The notes below the pieces were generated by a model. That model had not been told where the DNA came from. It ran no database searches and worked only from the letters and a program-made list of their open reading frames with translations. From assembly GCA_027065695.1 (NCBI GenBank), contig JAMONP010000052.1:124001-188000 (forward strand): a stretch of 64,000 bases of DNA. The letters are read 5' to 3'. The stretch is from Desulfuromonadales bacterium (GTDB lineage Bacteria > Desulfobacterota > Desulfuromonadia > Desulfuromonadales > BM103). The position numbers and the translations under genes were made by a program. Of the stretch, positions 27,578-37,636 are shown one piece after another; position 1 is the stretch's first letter; each line of letters begins with the position of its first letter.

Positions 27578-29281
27578 ATGACGAACGATTTACAAAATTC
27601 CGAGCCACCACGCCCGTTGCACCCTGATGCGGTGAGAATCCTGCCCCTGGGAGGCCTCGGTGAAATTGGTCTTAACATGATGGTCGTCGAGATCGAAGGT
27701 GGACTATTGATCATCGACTGCGGCCTGATGTTTCCGGAAGCCTACATGCTAGGCATCGATCTGGTCATTCCCGACATCTCGGCAATTGCAGACCGTCAGG
27801 GGGAGATCCTTGGCATCCTTCTGACTCATGGCCACGAAGATCACATCGGCGCTATTCCCTTCCTGATTGAAGCACTAGGCTGCCCACCTGTTTACAGCTC
27901 ACCGCTGACGTTGGGACTGCTCGCCAACAAACTGGAAGAACACCACATGAAGGACCAGGTTGAATTCCGAAGCATAAAAGTTCGTGAACCGGTCAGCATC
28001 GGCCCGTTCGAGGTGGAATTTTTCCGCGCAGCTCACTCAATTGTCGATGGCTGCGGCCTGGCAATCCGCACCCCGGCCGGGTTGATCGTACATACTGGTG
28101 ATTTTAAACTCGACCCGACTCCGGTGGACAACCAACCTACCGACCTTGGCCGTCTGGCCGCCTACGGCGAAGAAGGGGTCCTGCTGCTGCTCTCCGATTC
28201 CACGAATGTTGAGAATACTGGACAAACCCTCTCTGAGCGCACGGTCGGTGAAGCTTTCGAGGAACTGCTGCCACGCTGCACCGGCAAAATTCTGGTAGCG
28301 ACCTTCTCCTCCAATATTCATCGTATCCAGCAGGTAATCAATGCCGCAGTGAAGGTGGATCGAAAGGTTCTGGTCTCCGGCCGCAGTATGGTCAGCAACA
28401 TCGCCATCGCCAGGCAGCTCGGCTACCTCCATGTGCCGGATGATATACTCATTGATCTGCGGCAAATGCGCGATTTGCCGCCACAGCGGATTCTGATTTT
28501 GACAACGGGGAGCCAGGGCGAACCGCTCAGCGCCCTGTCACGCATTGCCATGGATGATCATAAACAGATCCAGATCAAGCCTGGCGACACGGTTATTCTT
28601 TCATCAAAGTTTATTCCTGGCAACGAACGAGCGATCACCCATGTGATCAATCACCTCTATCGGCGAGGAGCGGAAGTCCATTATGAGACAACCAGCGAGA
28701 TCCACGTTTCCGGACACGCCAGCCAGAACGACCTCAAAACTGTATTAAATCTGGTCAAACCGGAATATTTCGTACCGGTACACGGTGAATACCGTCATCT
28801 GGTAAAACATGCACAACTGGCGCACAGCATGGGTTGGGCCGAGGATCGGGCAATAATGATCAGTAACGGCACTCCTCTGGTGCTTTCTGCCAATGGCCAC
28901 CACACCGAACCCCGAGTTGAAACTGGTCGGGTTTTTATTGATGGTAAGGGTGTCGGCGATGTCGGACTGATGGAATTGCGTGATCGACGGCACCTTGCCA
29001 ATCATGGCCTGGTCATCGTCTTTCTGGCACTGCATCAAAAGACCGGTGAGATCGTCTCCGGACCGGAGATCATCACCCGTGGCTTTGTTCCAGAGGACGA
29101 AAGCGAAGAATTATTGAATGAAGCCAAGGCTTTAGTTGGCCAGATGCTGGACGCTCACAGCCGGGAAGCAATAGCCGACTGGGAAGAGCTTCGCGTTGAG
29201 GTCCGCAAAACTTTACGCCGACTATTCAACAAGACCATGGATCGTCGCCCCCTGATCCTGCCAATTATTATGGAACTTTAA
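27578..29281 (+). CDS. rnj: Ribonuclease J
   Basis: LPLGGLGEIGLNMMVVE, LTHGHEDHIGAIPFL, SDSTNVENTGQTLSE, TTGSQGEPLSALSRIA, HVSGHASQNDLK, FVPVHGEYRHL. Confidence 0.96.
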   Translation: MTNDLQNSEPPRPLHPDAVRILPLGGLGEIGLNMMVVEIEGGLLIIDCGLMFPEAYMLGIDLVIPDISAIADRQGEILGILLTHGHEDHIGAIPFLIEALGCPPVYSSPLTLGLLANKLEEHHMKDQVEFRSIKVREPVSIGPFEVEFFRAAHSIVDGCGLAIRTPAGLIVHTGDFKLDPTPVDNQPTDLGRLAAYGEEGVLLLLSDSTNVENTGQTLSERTVGEAFEELLPRCTGKILVATFSSNIHRIQQVINAAVKVDRKVLVSGRSMVSNIAIARQLGYLHVPDDILIDLRQMRDLPPQRILILTTGSQGEPLSALSRIAMDDHKQIQIKPGDTVILSSKFIPGNERAITHVINHLYRRGAEVHYETTSEIHVSGHASQNDLKTVLNLVKPEYFVPVHGEYRHLVKHAQLAHSMGWAEDRAIMISNGTPLVLSANGHHTEPRVETGRVFIDGKGVGDVGLMELRDRRHLANHGLVIVFLALHQKTGEIVSGPEIITRGFVPEDESEELLNEAKALVGQMLDAHSREAIADWEELRVEVRKTLRRLFNKTMDRRPLILPIIMEL

Positions 29282-29286
29282 CCATT

Positions 29287-29475
29287 GTGGCGCGTGGCGC
29301 GAAAAAGTTTGATTCCGTGGCAACAGCGACTATCTTACCATATATAGCCGGGCCCTTTGCAGCCATGATAACGGGACTACCCTGCATTCACCTGCTCATG
29401 GGTATTATCCGCCGTCGACGGCTACACTGGTTCGCGCTTTACCGCTGGTGCATGGGCCTGACCTTCCTACGCTAA
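29287..29475 (+). pseudogene. Apparent C-terminal remnant of undecaprenyl-diphosphatase (UppP/BacA)
   Basis: 62-aa ORF ...VATATILPYIAGPFAAMITGLPCIHLLMGIIRRRRLHWFALYRWCMGLTFLR resembles the C-terminal end of UppP. No N-terminal portion is present between the rnj stop and this ORF. Confidence 0.65.
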
Positions 29476-29535
29476 ACCTTTGACCTTTTCCCTATAATTG
29501 CGCTAGCATGGCGCGAATTTATCACAGGGTCATTT

Positions 29536-31803
29536 ATGAGTGAAAAACCACGCAAAACCTTCCTGCGCGAACATATCAAGAAAGAGATCGCCGGTCTGGT
29601 CTGGATGGCCGCCGGTATCTTCCTGCTCTTGAGTCTGATCTCGTTTAATAATAGTGATCCGTCTTTCAACAACAATCTGAACCCGGCATCGATTAACAAC
29701 ATCTGTGGCAAGGTCGGTGCATATGTGTCCGATCTTTTTTTCCAGATCATTGGCCTGCCTGCCTTGTTGATTCCTTTTGCCTGCCTGCTCTTTTCCTGGC
29801 GACTGTTAAAATTTCGCGACCTGCACCCTCGTACGTACAAGATCTTCGCTTTTGTGGTAATGCTGATTTCTATTGCCGGTATGATTTCACTTAAAGTTGA
29901 AAAGGTCGCTCTTTTCGGGCAGACCCTGAATCAGGCTGGCGGTTTCATCGGCTTTTTCCTGGCAAGCACCTTAAAGGACTGGTTCAACCTGACCGGAGCA
30001 ACTATCTTCCTGCTCGTATTCCTTTCGGTCTCTTCTATGCTGGTCGCCCGCTTTTCCATGGTGCTCTTTCTCGAGGGGTTACTAGCCCGCTTTGCAGGTT
30101 CCCTAGAAAGACACCGCAAAGCCCGGCGGGCTTTGCAGGAAGCTAAAAGCCCCAAGAAGGAGAAATCAACCGTCATCCGCGCCCCAGAACCACCTCCGGC
30201 ACCAGCGGTAAAAGAAAAGAGCAGTAAAAAGAAAGCCCCGGACAGCCAGGAAGCATTCGAGTTTTTGGAACCCGCCGGGACCTATCACGAGCCGTCACTG
30301 ACCCTGCTCGACCATGATGGCGAGGTAGCAAAACAGGTTGACAAGGACGCCTTGATGATGAACGCCCGTCTTCTGGAGAACAAATTACTCGACTTCAACG
30401 TCGAGGGCGATGTCTCTGAAGTCAAACCGGGACCAGTAGTCACCATGTACGAGTTCGCACCGGCACCGGGCGTCAAGGTCAACAAGATTGCCGGGCTGTC
30501 CGACGATCTAAGTATGGCACTCAAGGCCCTCTCTATCCGTATTGTCGCACCAATTCCTGGCCGTGGCGTGGTCGGTATTGAGATTCCGAATCGCGACCGT
30601 GAGATGATTTACCTCAAGGAAATTTTTGCCACCAAAGAATTCCAGAAGACCGGTGGGCGTCTCCCAATCGCCCTGGGAAAGGATATTTTCGGCCATACTG
30701 TCGTTTCCGATCTCGCTAAAATGCCACACCTGCTGGTGGCTGGTGCCACTGGAACAGGTAAATCGGTTTCGATCAACGCCATGATCCTGTCGCTTCTTTA
30801 TCGTGCTGACCCCAAGGATGTTCGCTTGATCATGGTCGACCCTAAGATGCTGGAACTCTCCATGTATGAGGGCATTCCTCACCTGCTGTTACCGGTGGTG
30901 ACCAATCCGAAGAAGGCGGCCCTGGCTCTCAACTGGGCGGTGCGCGAAATGGAACGCCGCTACAAGTTGATGGCAGACAAAGGCGTACGCAATATCGACG
31001 GCTACAATCGCAAGCTCATCAAGGAAGAGAAGGAAAAGACTAGCAAACGCAAGCAGCAGTTTGGCAGTGCCGCAGCCGTCGATCTCATGGAAGAGGAATT
31101 GCCGGAGATTGATCTAGCCGAAGGGAAAGAACTCGACCACGGCCACTTGCCTTACATAGTCGTTATTGTCGATGAATTGGCTGACCTGATGATGGTTGCC
31201 GGGCGCGAGATTGAGGAAGCCATCGCCCGCTTGGCGCAAATGGCCCGCGCTGCCGGCATCCACTTGATCCTTGCTACGCAAAGACCGAGCGTCGATGTTA
31301 TCACCGGGTTGATCAAGGCGAACTTCCCGACCCGTATCTCCTTCAAGGTCTTCTCACGCATCGACTCGCGTACCATACTTGACCAGATGGGTGCAGAAAC
31401 CCTGCTCGGCAACGGCGACATGCTCTTCCTGCCGCCCGGAACCGGCGCGGTACAACGCATCCATGGCGCTTTCGTTTCGGAAATTGAAGTACAAAGGGTG
31501 GTTGACTTCCTCAAAAGACAGGGCAAACCTGAATACGACAAATCAATCCTCGATGCCCCTCCGGCCGCAGCAAGCGGCGGTAATGGCGACGACGAGTATG
31601 ATGAGAAATGGGATGAGGCCCTAGCCGTTATAGCCAATGCCAAGCAGGCCTCAATCTCCATGCTGCAGCGCCGTCTGCGTCTCGGTTACAACCGCGCCGC
31701 GCGTATGATTGAGAAGATGGAAGCCGAAGGAATCGTTGGGCCCTCCGATGGTACTAGCAGACCACGTGAGGTCTTCATCGACAAGATCGGTGGCGACGAA
31801 TAA
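29536..31803 (+). CDS. ftsK: DNA translocase FtsK/SpoIIIE
   Basis: Four N-terminal TM segments, HLLVAGATGTGKSVSINAMILSLLY, VDELADLMM, ATQRPSVDVITGLIKANFPTRISF, and a C-terminal gamma winged-helix (SISMLQRRLRLGYNRAARMIEKMEAEGIVGP). Confidence 0.97.
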   Translation: MSEKPRKTFLREHIKKEIAGLVWMAAGIFLLLSLISFNNSDPSFNNNLNPASINNICGKVGAYVSDLFFQIIGLPALLIPFACLLFSWRLLKFRDLHPRTYKIFAFVVMLISIAGMISLKVEKVALFGQTLNQAGGFIGFFLASTLKDWFNLTGATIFLLVFLSVSSMLVARFSMVLFLEGLLARFAGSLERHRKARRALQEAKSPKKEKSTVIRAPEPPPAPAVKEKSSKKKAPDSQEAFEFLEPAGTYHEPSLTLLDHDGEVAKQVDKDALMMNARLLENKLLDFNVEGDVSEVKPGPVVTMYEFAPAPGVKVNKIAGLSDDLSMALKALSIRIVAPIPGRGVVGIEIPNRDREMIYLKEIFATKEFQKTGGRLPIALGKDIFGHTVVSDLAKMPHLLVAGATGTGKSVSINAMILSLLYRADPKDVRLIMVDPKMLELSMYEGIPHLLLPVVTNPKKAALALNWAVREMERRYKLMADKGVRNIDGYNRKLIKEEKEKTSKRKQQFGSAAAVDLMEEELPEIDLAEGKELDHGHLPYIVVIVDELADLMMVAGREIEEAIARLAQMARAAGIHLILATQRPSVDVITGLIKANFPTRISFKVFSRIDSRTILDQMGAETLLGNGDMLFLPPGTGAVQRIHGAFVSEIEVQRVVDFLKRQGKPEYDKSILDAPPAAASGGNGDDEYDEKWDEALAVIANAKQASISMLQRRLRLGYNRAARMIEKMEAEGIVGPSDGTSRPREVFIDKIGGDE

Positions 31804-31851
31804 AAGCTGACTCCGCAGGTGCCTGCCCCTTCTTTTATCACCACCTTCCAA

Positions 31852-33936
31852 TCATTGTATTCCAGGGTTATCTTGTGTTCCTTCCACCGTCCAAGGTGAA
31901 ACCAGGTTCCAACCATCCCCCGTAGCATTTGAGTAGTTAGTTGTATCTGCCAGCCGATGGCAGTTCTGCGCCGAGGTCGCCATGGCGAAGGTGACACCTT
32001 GGTTTTCCGGTGCATAGCCAGTCGTTCCGAGGGTACTGACACTGCTCTGATCATCCCAATCGTTATGCTTGGTATCGAGACAGTTGCTAATCAGCAGACG
32101 CGGCAGACGCGAGGCATGCGGATTGTGGCACTTCGAGCAGGAAAACTTGTGATAGCGGTCATCCAGGGTGTTATCGACACTGGCACCCCAATTGTAATCC
32201 TGGTATCCATAGGGCCGAGCATTTGTGAGCTGCGGCGAGAGACCAAAGCCTCCAGAACCGCGGAAACCCTGCCCCCAGTAGTTATTGGTATTATCACCAC
32301 TGGGGACACTGTCGTTGAAAATACCAGCATTGCCATATGACTGGCGCGGATAGCCACGGTCAGAGCCTCGCGAGGTATAAAGAGGCGCACCGCTCGGATT
32401 GCGAATCGCCATACTGAAGATGTCCACAGCCAGGCCTGATGCGGTGCCACTGCCACCGATCGCCGCATTGGCATGGCCGTTGGTGCCGACCCAGGCGTTG
32501 GCCGGATCACCGAACTGATTGAGATTGTCAACGTCAGTCCCATGGCAAAGACTACAGAGTCCGGCGCTGTTACCCAGTGCCCAACTCGGATCGACCGGAT
32601 TCAGATGTGCAGGATTTCCAGCCGTAGTCGGATTGCCGTTGTTCTGGTCAATCTGGTAGCCGCCCAATTCAGTCGCCTGCGTTCCGCCTCGTGGCACAGC
32701 GCCATAATCTCCATTCGTAGTCCAACTGTCACCGGCCTGTGGCGCGCCGTCTTCACGATAGGGGCTGCCCATCCAGCTGCCACGCAGATACGGCTTACCC
32801 AAAGTATTATCGCCGCTAGCAAGGTTCAGCTCGTGGACATCATGGCAATATGAACAGCGGATAGTGGCAACGGAATCAAGACCCGCCCCAATGGCACTAT
32901 TGTTAACAGAATGAGTAGACTGAATGCCGCCAGTCTTGTAGGAGAACTGCGTCTGGCCACTGGTCCAGGTTGCTCCTGTTGTTCCTGTGACATTAACCCA
33001 GGCCGGAGCAAGCGTACCGGAGAGTGAACCGAAATCATAGTTGTTGGCACCACCGTTGGTGTCAGTATTAACGCCCCATTCTGACACCCCGTAAGTAGCG
33101 TGGCAATTCCAGCAAATCTCAGCTTCACTATTGCCGGACACCGAACTGCTGCCAAGCGCAATGCCGCCCTCACCGTTGAGTGAATAATCAATACCAACAG
33201 CAGCATTATTGGGGATTTCAACCGTCCCGGAACCATGGTTAGTGTGGCAATCGACACAGTCAAAGACAACGGGACTGGTGATGCCGAAGATCGTATTCTT
33301 GGAATGAGGACTATCGTAGGTAACCACAGGCGCATCGACATCTGTGCCATCATGACAGCCTAGACAGCCAGTGCCTGCAGAGGGGAACCCGGCACTGTGA
33401 CCATGGCAGAGGGTGCAGTCTTTGCCCACCTTGTGGTTAACGATATGGCAGGCCTCACAGGCACCGACAGTGGCTCCAGCAATATTGAAATCGGTCGGGC
33501 CAGTATAAGTTACTACGTTATAAGTCAAACCGACCGTTGACGGCAATTCCTTACGAATGCCAGGCGCCGGAAACGATTCACTCCAGTTTTGTGCATCACG
33601 TTTGTAGCCAACCATTTTAATGTTGCTGCCACTACTGGAATGGGCATCGTGACATTCACGACAGGTGATGTAACCAGGCTGATCAGAGGCCAGACCCAGC
33701 GGGTTATGAACCTCGGCTGCGCTCGTAGTGTTGATGGAGACCGTATGGCAGGAGAGGCAAACCAGTTCCGAGTTCTCCGCGATCAACAGCTGCGAATAGC
33801 CTGGATTGCCGTGGAAGTCGTGGCAGAACGAACAATCATGATTGGCCAGAAGCGCCTGGGCCGGACCGAAAGAACTGCTGCACAAGAGGAGAGTGACCGC
33901 AAAGAACATGATTGCAATAATTCTAGTGCTTTTCAT
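31852..33936 (-). CDS. Secreted 11-haem c-type cytochrome
   Basis: Signal peptide plus eleven CxxCH motifs: CSFCH, CLSCH, CRECH, CEACH, CTLCH, CLGCH, CVDCH, CWNCH, CSYCH, CSLCH, CSKCH. Confidence 0.95.
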   Translation of the reverse strand: MKSTRIIAIMFFAVTLLLCSSSFGPAQALLANHDCSFCHDFHGNPGYSQLLIAENSELVCLSCHTVSINTTSAAEVHNPLGLASDQPGYITCRECHDAHSSSGSNIKMVGYKRDAQNWSESFPAPGIRKELPSTVGLTYNVVTYTGPTDFNIAGATVGACEACHIVNHKVGKDCTLCHGHSAGFPSAGTGCLGCHDGTDVDAPVVTYDSPHSKNTIFGITSPVVFDCVDCHTNHGSGTVEIPNNAAVGIDYSLNGEGGIALGSSSVSGNSEAEICWNCHATYGVSEWGVNTDTNGGANNYDFGSLSGTLAPAWVNVTGTTGATWTSGQTQFSYKTGGIQSTHSVNNSAIGAGLDSVATIRCSYCHDVHELNLASGDNTLGKPYLRGSWMGSPYREDGAPQAGDSWTTNGDYGAVPRGGTQATELGGYQIDQNNGNPTTAGNPAHLNPVDPSWALGNSAGLCSLCHGTDVDNLNQFGDPANAWVGTNGHANAAIGGSGTASGLAVDIFSMAIRNPSGAPLYTSRGSDRGYPRQSYGNAGIFNDSVPSGDNTNNYWGQGFRGSGGFGLSPQLTNARPYGYQDYNWGASVDNTLDDRYHKFSCSKCHNPHASRLPRLLISNCLDTKHNDWDDQSSVSTLGTTGYAPENQGVTFAMATSAQNCHRLADTTNYSNATGDGWNLVSPWTVEGTQDNPGIQ

Positions 33937-33948
33937 GGCTGGTCTCCT

Positions 33949-34908
33949 TCACTGTGATTCGGTCAACGGCAGGACCGTGACTCGCATGTTGCGATTATCG
34001 GCAACATAAAGGTTCAGACCCGCAGCGTCCAGAGCAACATCCATTGGCAGGAGCAGATGGCCATCGCTAGATCCCAGGCAACCGTAAGAGGTTGTCATCT
34101 CGTCTGTATCACGGTCAAATTCAAGGATTTGAGCGAGCATATTATCGGCAACAAAAATCTTGCTGTCGGTGAGCCAGAGTCCCTGTGGGCGAGAAAAGTT
34201 ACCTGTAATGGTCCTTTTCAGGTCACCGGAGAGATTGAAGACCTTGATGGAGGCAGGGATACCGACAGTGGAATCGCCATAATCTGAGACGAAGACTTCA
34301 CCTTTCACAGCATCAACGGCAATCCCTTTGGGATCGGCAAGAACCATATTACCACCAAAACTTTTGAGCAAACGACCGTTCCTGCGAAGCACCTTGATTT
34401 CTCTGGCCAAGCCATCAACCACAAACAGTTGGCGCAGGCGAGCATCGTAAACCATATCGAGAGCCTGGACTCCACCGTGCTTACTAAACAGCTTTTTCCT
34501 GAGAATCAACTCCCCTCTTTTACTTTTATAAATATCGATGGTTTTGTCTTTGTCGTTGCCGACATAATAGGTAATCCGCCGGCTCGGCCGAAAAGTCACA
34601 CTAAGAGGGCTACCATCGGTTTCAAAAAATCTGACCGGTACACCGTCTAAACCAACTCTGTATATCCAGTTCCTGGCATAGTCTGCAATCAGGAAGCTCT
34701 GCGCATCAAGAACCGTAATTCGCACCGGTGAAGCGATTGGGCCGGGAGTTATAACCAAAGGTGTGTCTGGCGTACAGGAGCTATCAGCGCCGCCGAAATT
34801 AAAGTCAAGCCCCATACCGGCAATAACCTGACTCTGACTCAACAGACATAGCAGCACAACCAGCAGAACACGCCTGAACAGAGGATACAGTCTATTCGGC
34901 TTAAGCAT
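33949..34908 (-). CDS. Secreted NHL/six-bladed beta-propeller protein
   Basis: Signal peptide (MLKPNRLYPLFRRVLLVVLLCLLSQSQVIAG) and repeated blades such as LADPKGIAVDAVKGEVFVSDYGDSTV, FSRPQGLWLTDSKIFVADNMLAQILEFD and LLLPMDVALDAAGLNLYVADNRNMRVTVL. ATG at 34908 is preferred over 35118. Confidence 0.87.
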   Translation of the reverse strand: MLKPNRLYPLFRRVLLVVLLCLLSQSQVIAGMGLDFNFGGADSSCTPDTPLVITPGPIASPVRITVLDAQSFLIADYARNWIYRVGLDGVPVRFFETDGSPLSVTFRPSRRITYYVGNDKDKTIDIYKSKRGELILRKKLFSKHGGVQALDMVYDARLRQLFVVDGLAREIKVLRRNGRLLKSFGGNMVLADPKGIAVDAVKGEVFVSDYGDSTVGIPASIKVFNLSGDLKRTITGNFSRPQGLWLTDSKIFVADNMLAQILEFDRDTDEMTTSYGCLGSSDGHLLLPMDVALDAAGLNLYVADNRNMRVTVLPLTESQ

Positions 34909-35189
34909 AATCCACCTCCCGGCATCTATGTTGGACGGGGAAAAACGTTTACTCCATAAAAAGAATTTAATGCAAGAAACGTTCCCCGACCAGACACCAG
35001 ACGGGCCCTTACAACAGGCGACCAGGATGCAGAAAACCACATGCCCCCATGACAAGCTCAAACATATAACGTAATTCTGAGCACGTTCATGGCAAAACAG
35101 TCCAAATTCATAGCACAATTACCTTCTAAAAGTTTGAATAAACAGTTAGAAATGCTAGTATTATTTTTTAAGGTGACGGAAGGACAATT

Positions 35190-35948
35190 ATGGATGTCAA
35201 CGATTTAAAGCACTTACTGACTGCAGTGCAATCTGGTGATCTCAGTATCGACGAGAGCCTGGAACGTCTCCGCATGCTCCCTTTCGAAGATACTGGCGAC
35301 GCCATGATCGACCACCACCGCGCCCTGCGTCAGGGAGTTCCTGAGGTAATCTTGGGAGAAGCCAAAACCGCCGAGCAGATTGCAAACATCGTCCAACGCA
35401 TGGCAGAACACGGCGACAATGTTCTGGTCACACGGATTGCCAGTGAAAAAGCGGAGTCCCTGTCAAATAACCACTCCCATGGTAAATACGACCCCCTCGC
35501 CAGAACCTTTACCCTGCAACAAAAACCATTTAAAGATCTCGGGCGGGGCAAAGTGCTCATTATCTGTGCTGGCACATCCGATCTGCCAGTAGCACGGGAA
35601 GCTGCGGTAACGGCACGCATGTTCAACAACCAGGTGGAAGAACTTGTTGATGTGGGCGTTGCGGGCATCCATCGCCTGATAGCACACACCAGGCTGCTGC
35701 GAGAAGCCTCTGTAATCATCGTCATTGCCGGTATGGAGGGCGCTCTGCCTTCGGTGGTCGGTGGTCTGGTTGATGTTCCCGTGATTGCAGTTCCAACCTC
35801 AGTTGGCTACGGTGCCGCCTTCGGTGGAGTCTCCGCCCTGCTCGGCATGCTCAACTCCTGTGCTGGCGGTATCACGGTGGTCAATATCGACAACGGCTTC
35901 GGTGCCGCCTTTGCCGCCACACGCATCAATCGACGAGGAGAATCATGA
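35190..35948 (+). CDS. larB: Nickel pincer cofactor biosynthesis protein LarB
   Basis: VPEVILGEAKTAEQI, ICAGTSDLPVAREAAVTARMF, DVGVAGIHRL, GMEGALPSVVGGLVDVPVIAVPTSVGYGAAFGGVSALLGMLNSCAGGITVVNIDNGFGAAF. Confidence 0.95.
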   Translation: MDVNDLKHLLTAVQSGDLSIDESLERLRMLPFEDTGDAMIDHHRALRQGVPEVILGEAKTAEQIANIVQRMAEHGDNVLVTRIASEKAESLSNNHSHGKYDPLARTFTLQQKPFKDLGRGKVLIICAGTSDLPVAREAAVTARMFNNQVEELVDVGVAGIHRLIAHTRLLREASVIIVIAGMEGALPSVVGGLVDVPVIAVPTSVGYGAAFGGVSALLGMLNSCAGGITVVNIDNGFGAAFAATRINRRGES

Positions 35949-37129
35949 GCATTCTTTATCTGGATACTTTTTCCGGGATTTCCGGTGACATGATGCTCGG
36001 CCTGCTGGTTGATCTTGGCGTTAATTTGAACTTAATCGAAACCGAGTTGGCCCAATTACCCGTTTGCGGTTATCGACTTGAGCAGAGCAGTGAAAAACGC
36101 CATGGCATCGGCGGTACGCGCATCAAGGTTTTGTGCGAAGAGCAGCAACCAGCGCGAAGCTGGACGGACATCGACACCATACTCACAGAAAGCCAACTCA
36201 ATGCTTCGGTACAAAGCAGAGCGCGGCGGATTTTCCGACGCCTTGGCGAAGCAGAAGCACATGTTCACAAAGTCGACTTGGATGATGTCCATTTTCATGA
36301 AGTCGGAGCCGTCGATGCCATCGTCGACATCGTTGGCAGTGCGATCGGGCTGCATTTGCTCGGTGTGCGAGAAATTATTTGCGCCCCCCTGCCCCTTTCC
36401 AGCGGCATGATCCGTAGCGCTCATGGCATCATACCATTGCCAGCCCCAGCCACCTTGCAGCTATTGCAAGGACAACCGGTGCGTAACGCCGGCAGTGATC
36501 GTGAACTGGTTACTCCCACAGGGGCGGCAATCACCGCAGAAATTGCACAATTCGGGACCATGCCGGAAATGACCATCGAACGCATCGGCTACGGTGTTGG
36601 CGGTTGGAAGTTGGAGGATCGCCCTAACCTGTTGCGTGGTGTCATTGGCAAAAGAGCCGCGGCAACAAACTTTGAACATGATTCGGTGACCGTGATTGAA
36701 ACTCACATTGATGACTCGTCACCAGAATGGCTCGGTTCTATGATTGACCGACTTATGACAGATGGCGCTCTTGATGCCGCATTCGCGCCCCTACAAATGA
36801 AAAAAAATCGCCCGGGGACACACCTGACAGTTGTGGCCCAACCTCATGAGGCCCAACGGCTGGCACAGACAATCCTGCGTGAAAGCAGTGCTATCGGGGT
36901 ACGTATGTACGAGACACGCCGCATGAAACTTCGGCGCGAACCGGCAACAGTACAGACAGATTTCGGCGAAGCTGCGGTAAAATTGATCTACGAAGGCAAA
37001 AAGCTGCTGCGCATTACCCCAGAGCATGCCAGCTGTCAGCTCTTGGCAAAAACCACCGGCAAACCTCTGCCAGAAATCTACCGAGTGGTAACAACAACCG
37101 CCAATCGGCAGTTTGACCTGGAGACATAA
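35945..37129 (+). CDS. larC: Nickel pincer cofactor biosynthesis protein LarC
   Basis: LYLDTFSGISGDMMLGLLVDLGV, VHFHEVGAVDAIVDIVGSAIG, TPTGAAI, ETHIDDSSPEWLG. ATGA overlap with larB. Confidence 0.95.
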   Translation: MSILYLDTFSGISGDMMLGLLVDLGVNLNLIETELAQLPVCGYRLEQSSEKRHGIGGTRIKVLCEEQQPARSWTDIDTILTESQLNASVQSRARRIFRRLGEAEAHVHKVDLDDVHFHEVGAVDAIVDIVGSAIGLHLLGVREIICAPLPLSSGMIRSAHGIIPLPAPATLQLLQGQPVRNAGSDRELVTPTGAAITAEIAQFGTMPEMTIERIGYGVGGWKLEDRPNLLRGVIGKRAAATNFEHDSVTVIETHIDDSSPEWLGSMIDRLMTDGALDAAFAPLQMKKNRPGTHLTVVAQPHEAQRLAQTILRESSAIGVRMYETRRMKLRREPATVQTDFGEAAVKLIYEGKKLLRITPEHASCQLLAKTTGKPLPEIYRVVTTTANRQFDLET

Positions 37130-37587
37130 TGCGCGGTCTGATTCTTTTTCTTTCCAGCAACGCCGGGCTCGGTTACGCACCCTTTGCCTCGGGAACGGTT
37201 GGCACTCTCGCCGGAATCCCCATTTTCTTTTTGACCAGCACCTGGCCCTGGTGGCTTTTTCTCATAACCTTTACGGCGCTGCTTTTCCTCAGCTTCTGGG
37301 TAGCCGACGCCGCCGGACAAATTTACGGCGTTGCAGACGATGGCCGCATTGTCATAGATGAACTGGTCGGCTACCTGGTGACCGTTGCTTTTTTGCCCTG
37401 GAGCTGGACCGTTGCTCTACTTGGCTTTTTCTGGTTCCGTCTTTTCGATATTCTCAAGCCACAGCCAGCAGGCTGGCTTGACAAAAATCTGAAGCATGGC
37501 GTCGGCGTAGTCCTCGACGACTTCGTCGCTGGAGTTTATGCTGCAATTGCCTTACGCTTGACCTTGTGGCTATTTAACCTGGGATGA
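37129..37587 (+). CDS. pgpA: Phosphatidylglycerophosphatase A
   Basis: SNAGLGYAPFASGTVGTLAGIP, RIVIDELVGYLVT, FRLFDILKPQPAGWLDKNLKHGVGVVLDDFVAGVYA. Confidence 0.95.
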   Translation: MRGLILFLSSNAGLGYAPFASGTVGTLAGIPIFFLTSTWPWWLFLITFTALLFLSFWVADAAGQIYGVADDGRIVIDELVGYLVTVAFLPWSWTVALLGFFWFRLFDILKPQPAGWLDKNLKHGVGVVLDDFVAGVYAAIALRLTLWLFNLG

Positions 37588-37636
37588 TAATGGTGGATAC
37601 TCTGCCGAACTATCATTCAGAAGAAGTTTGATACTG

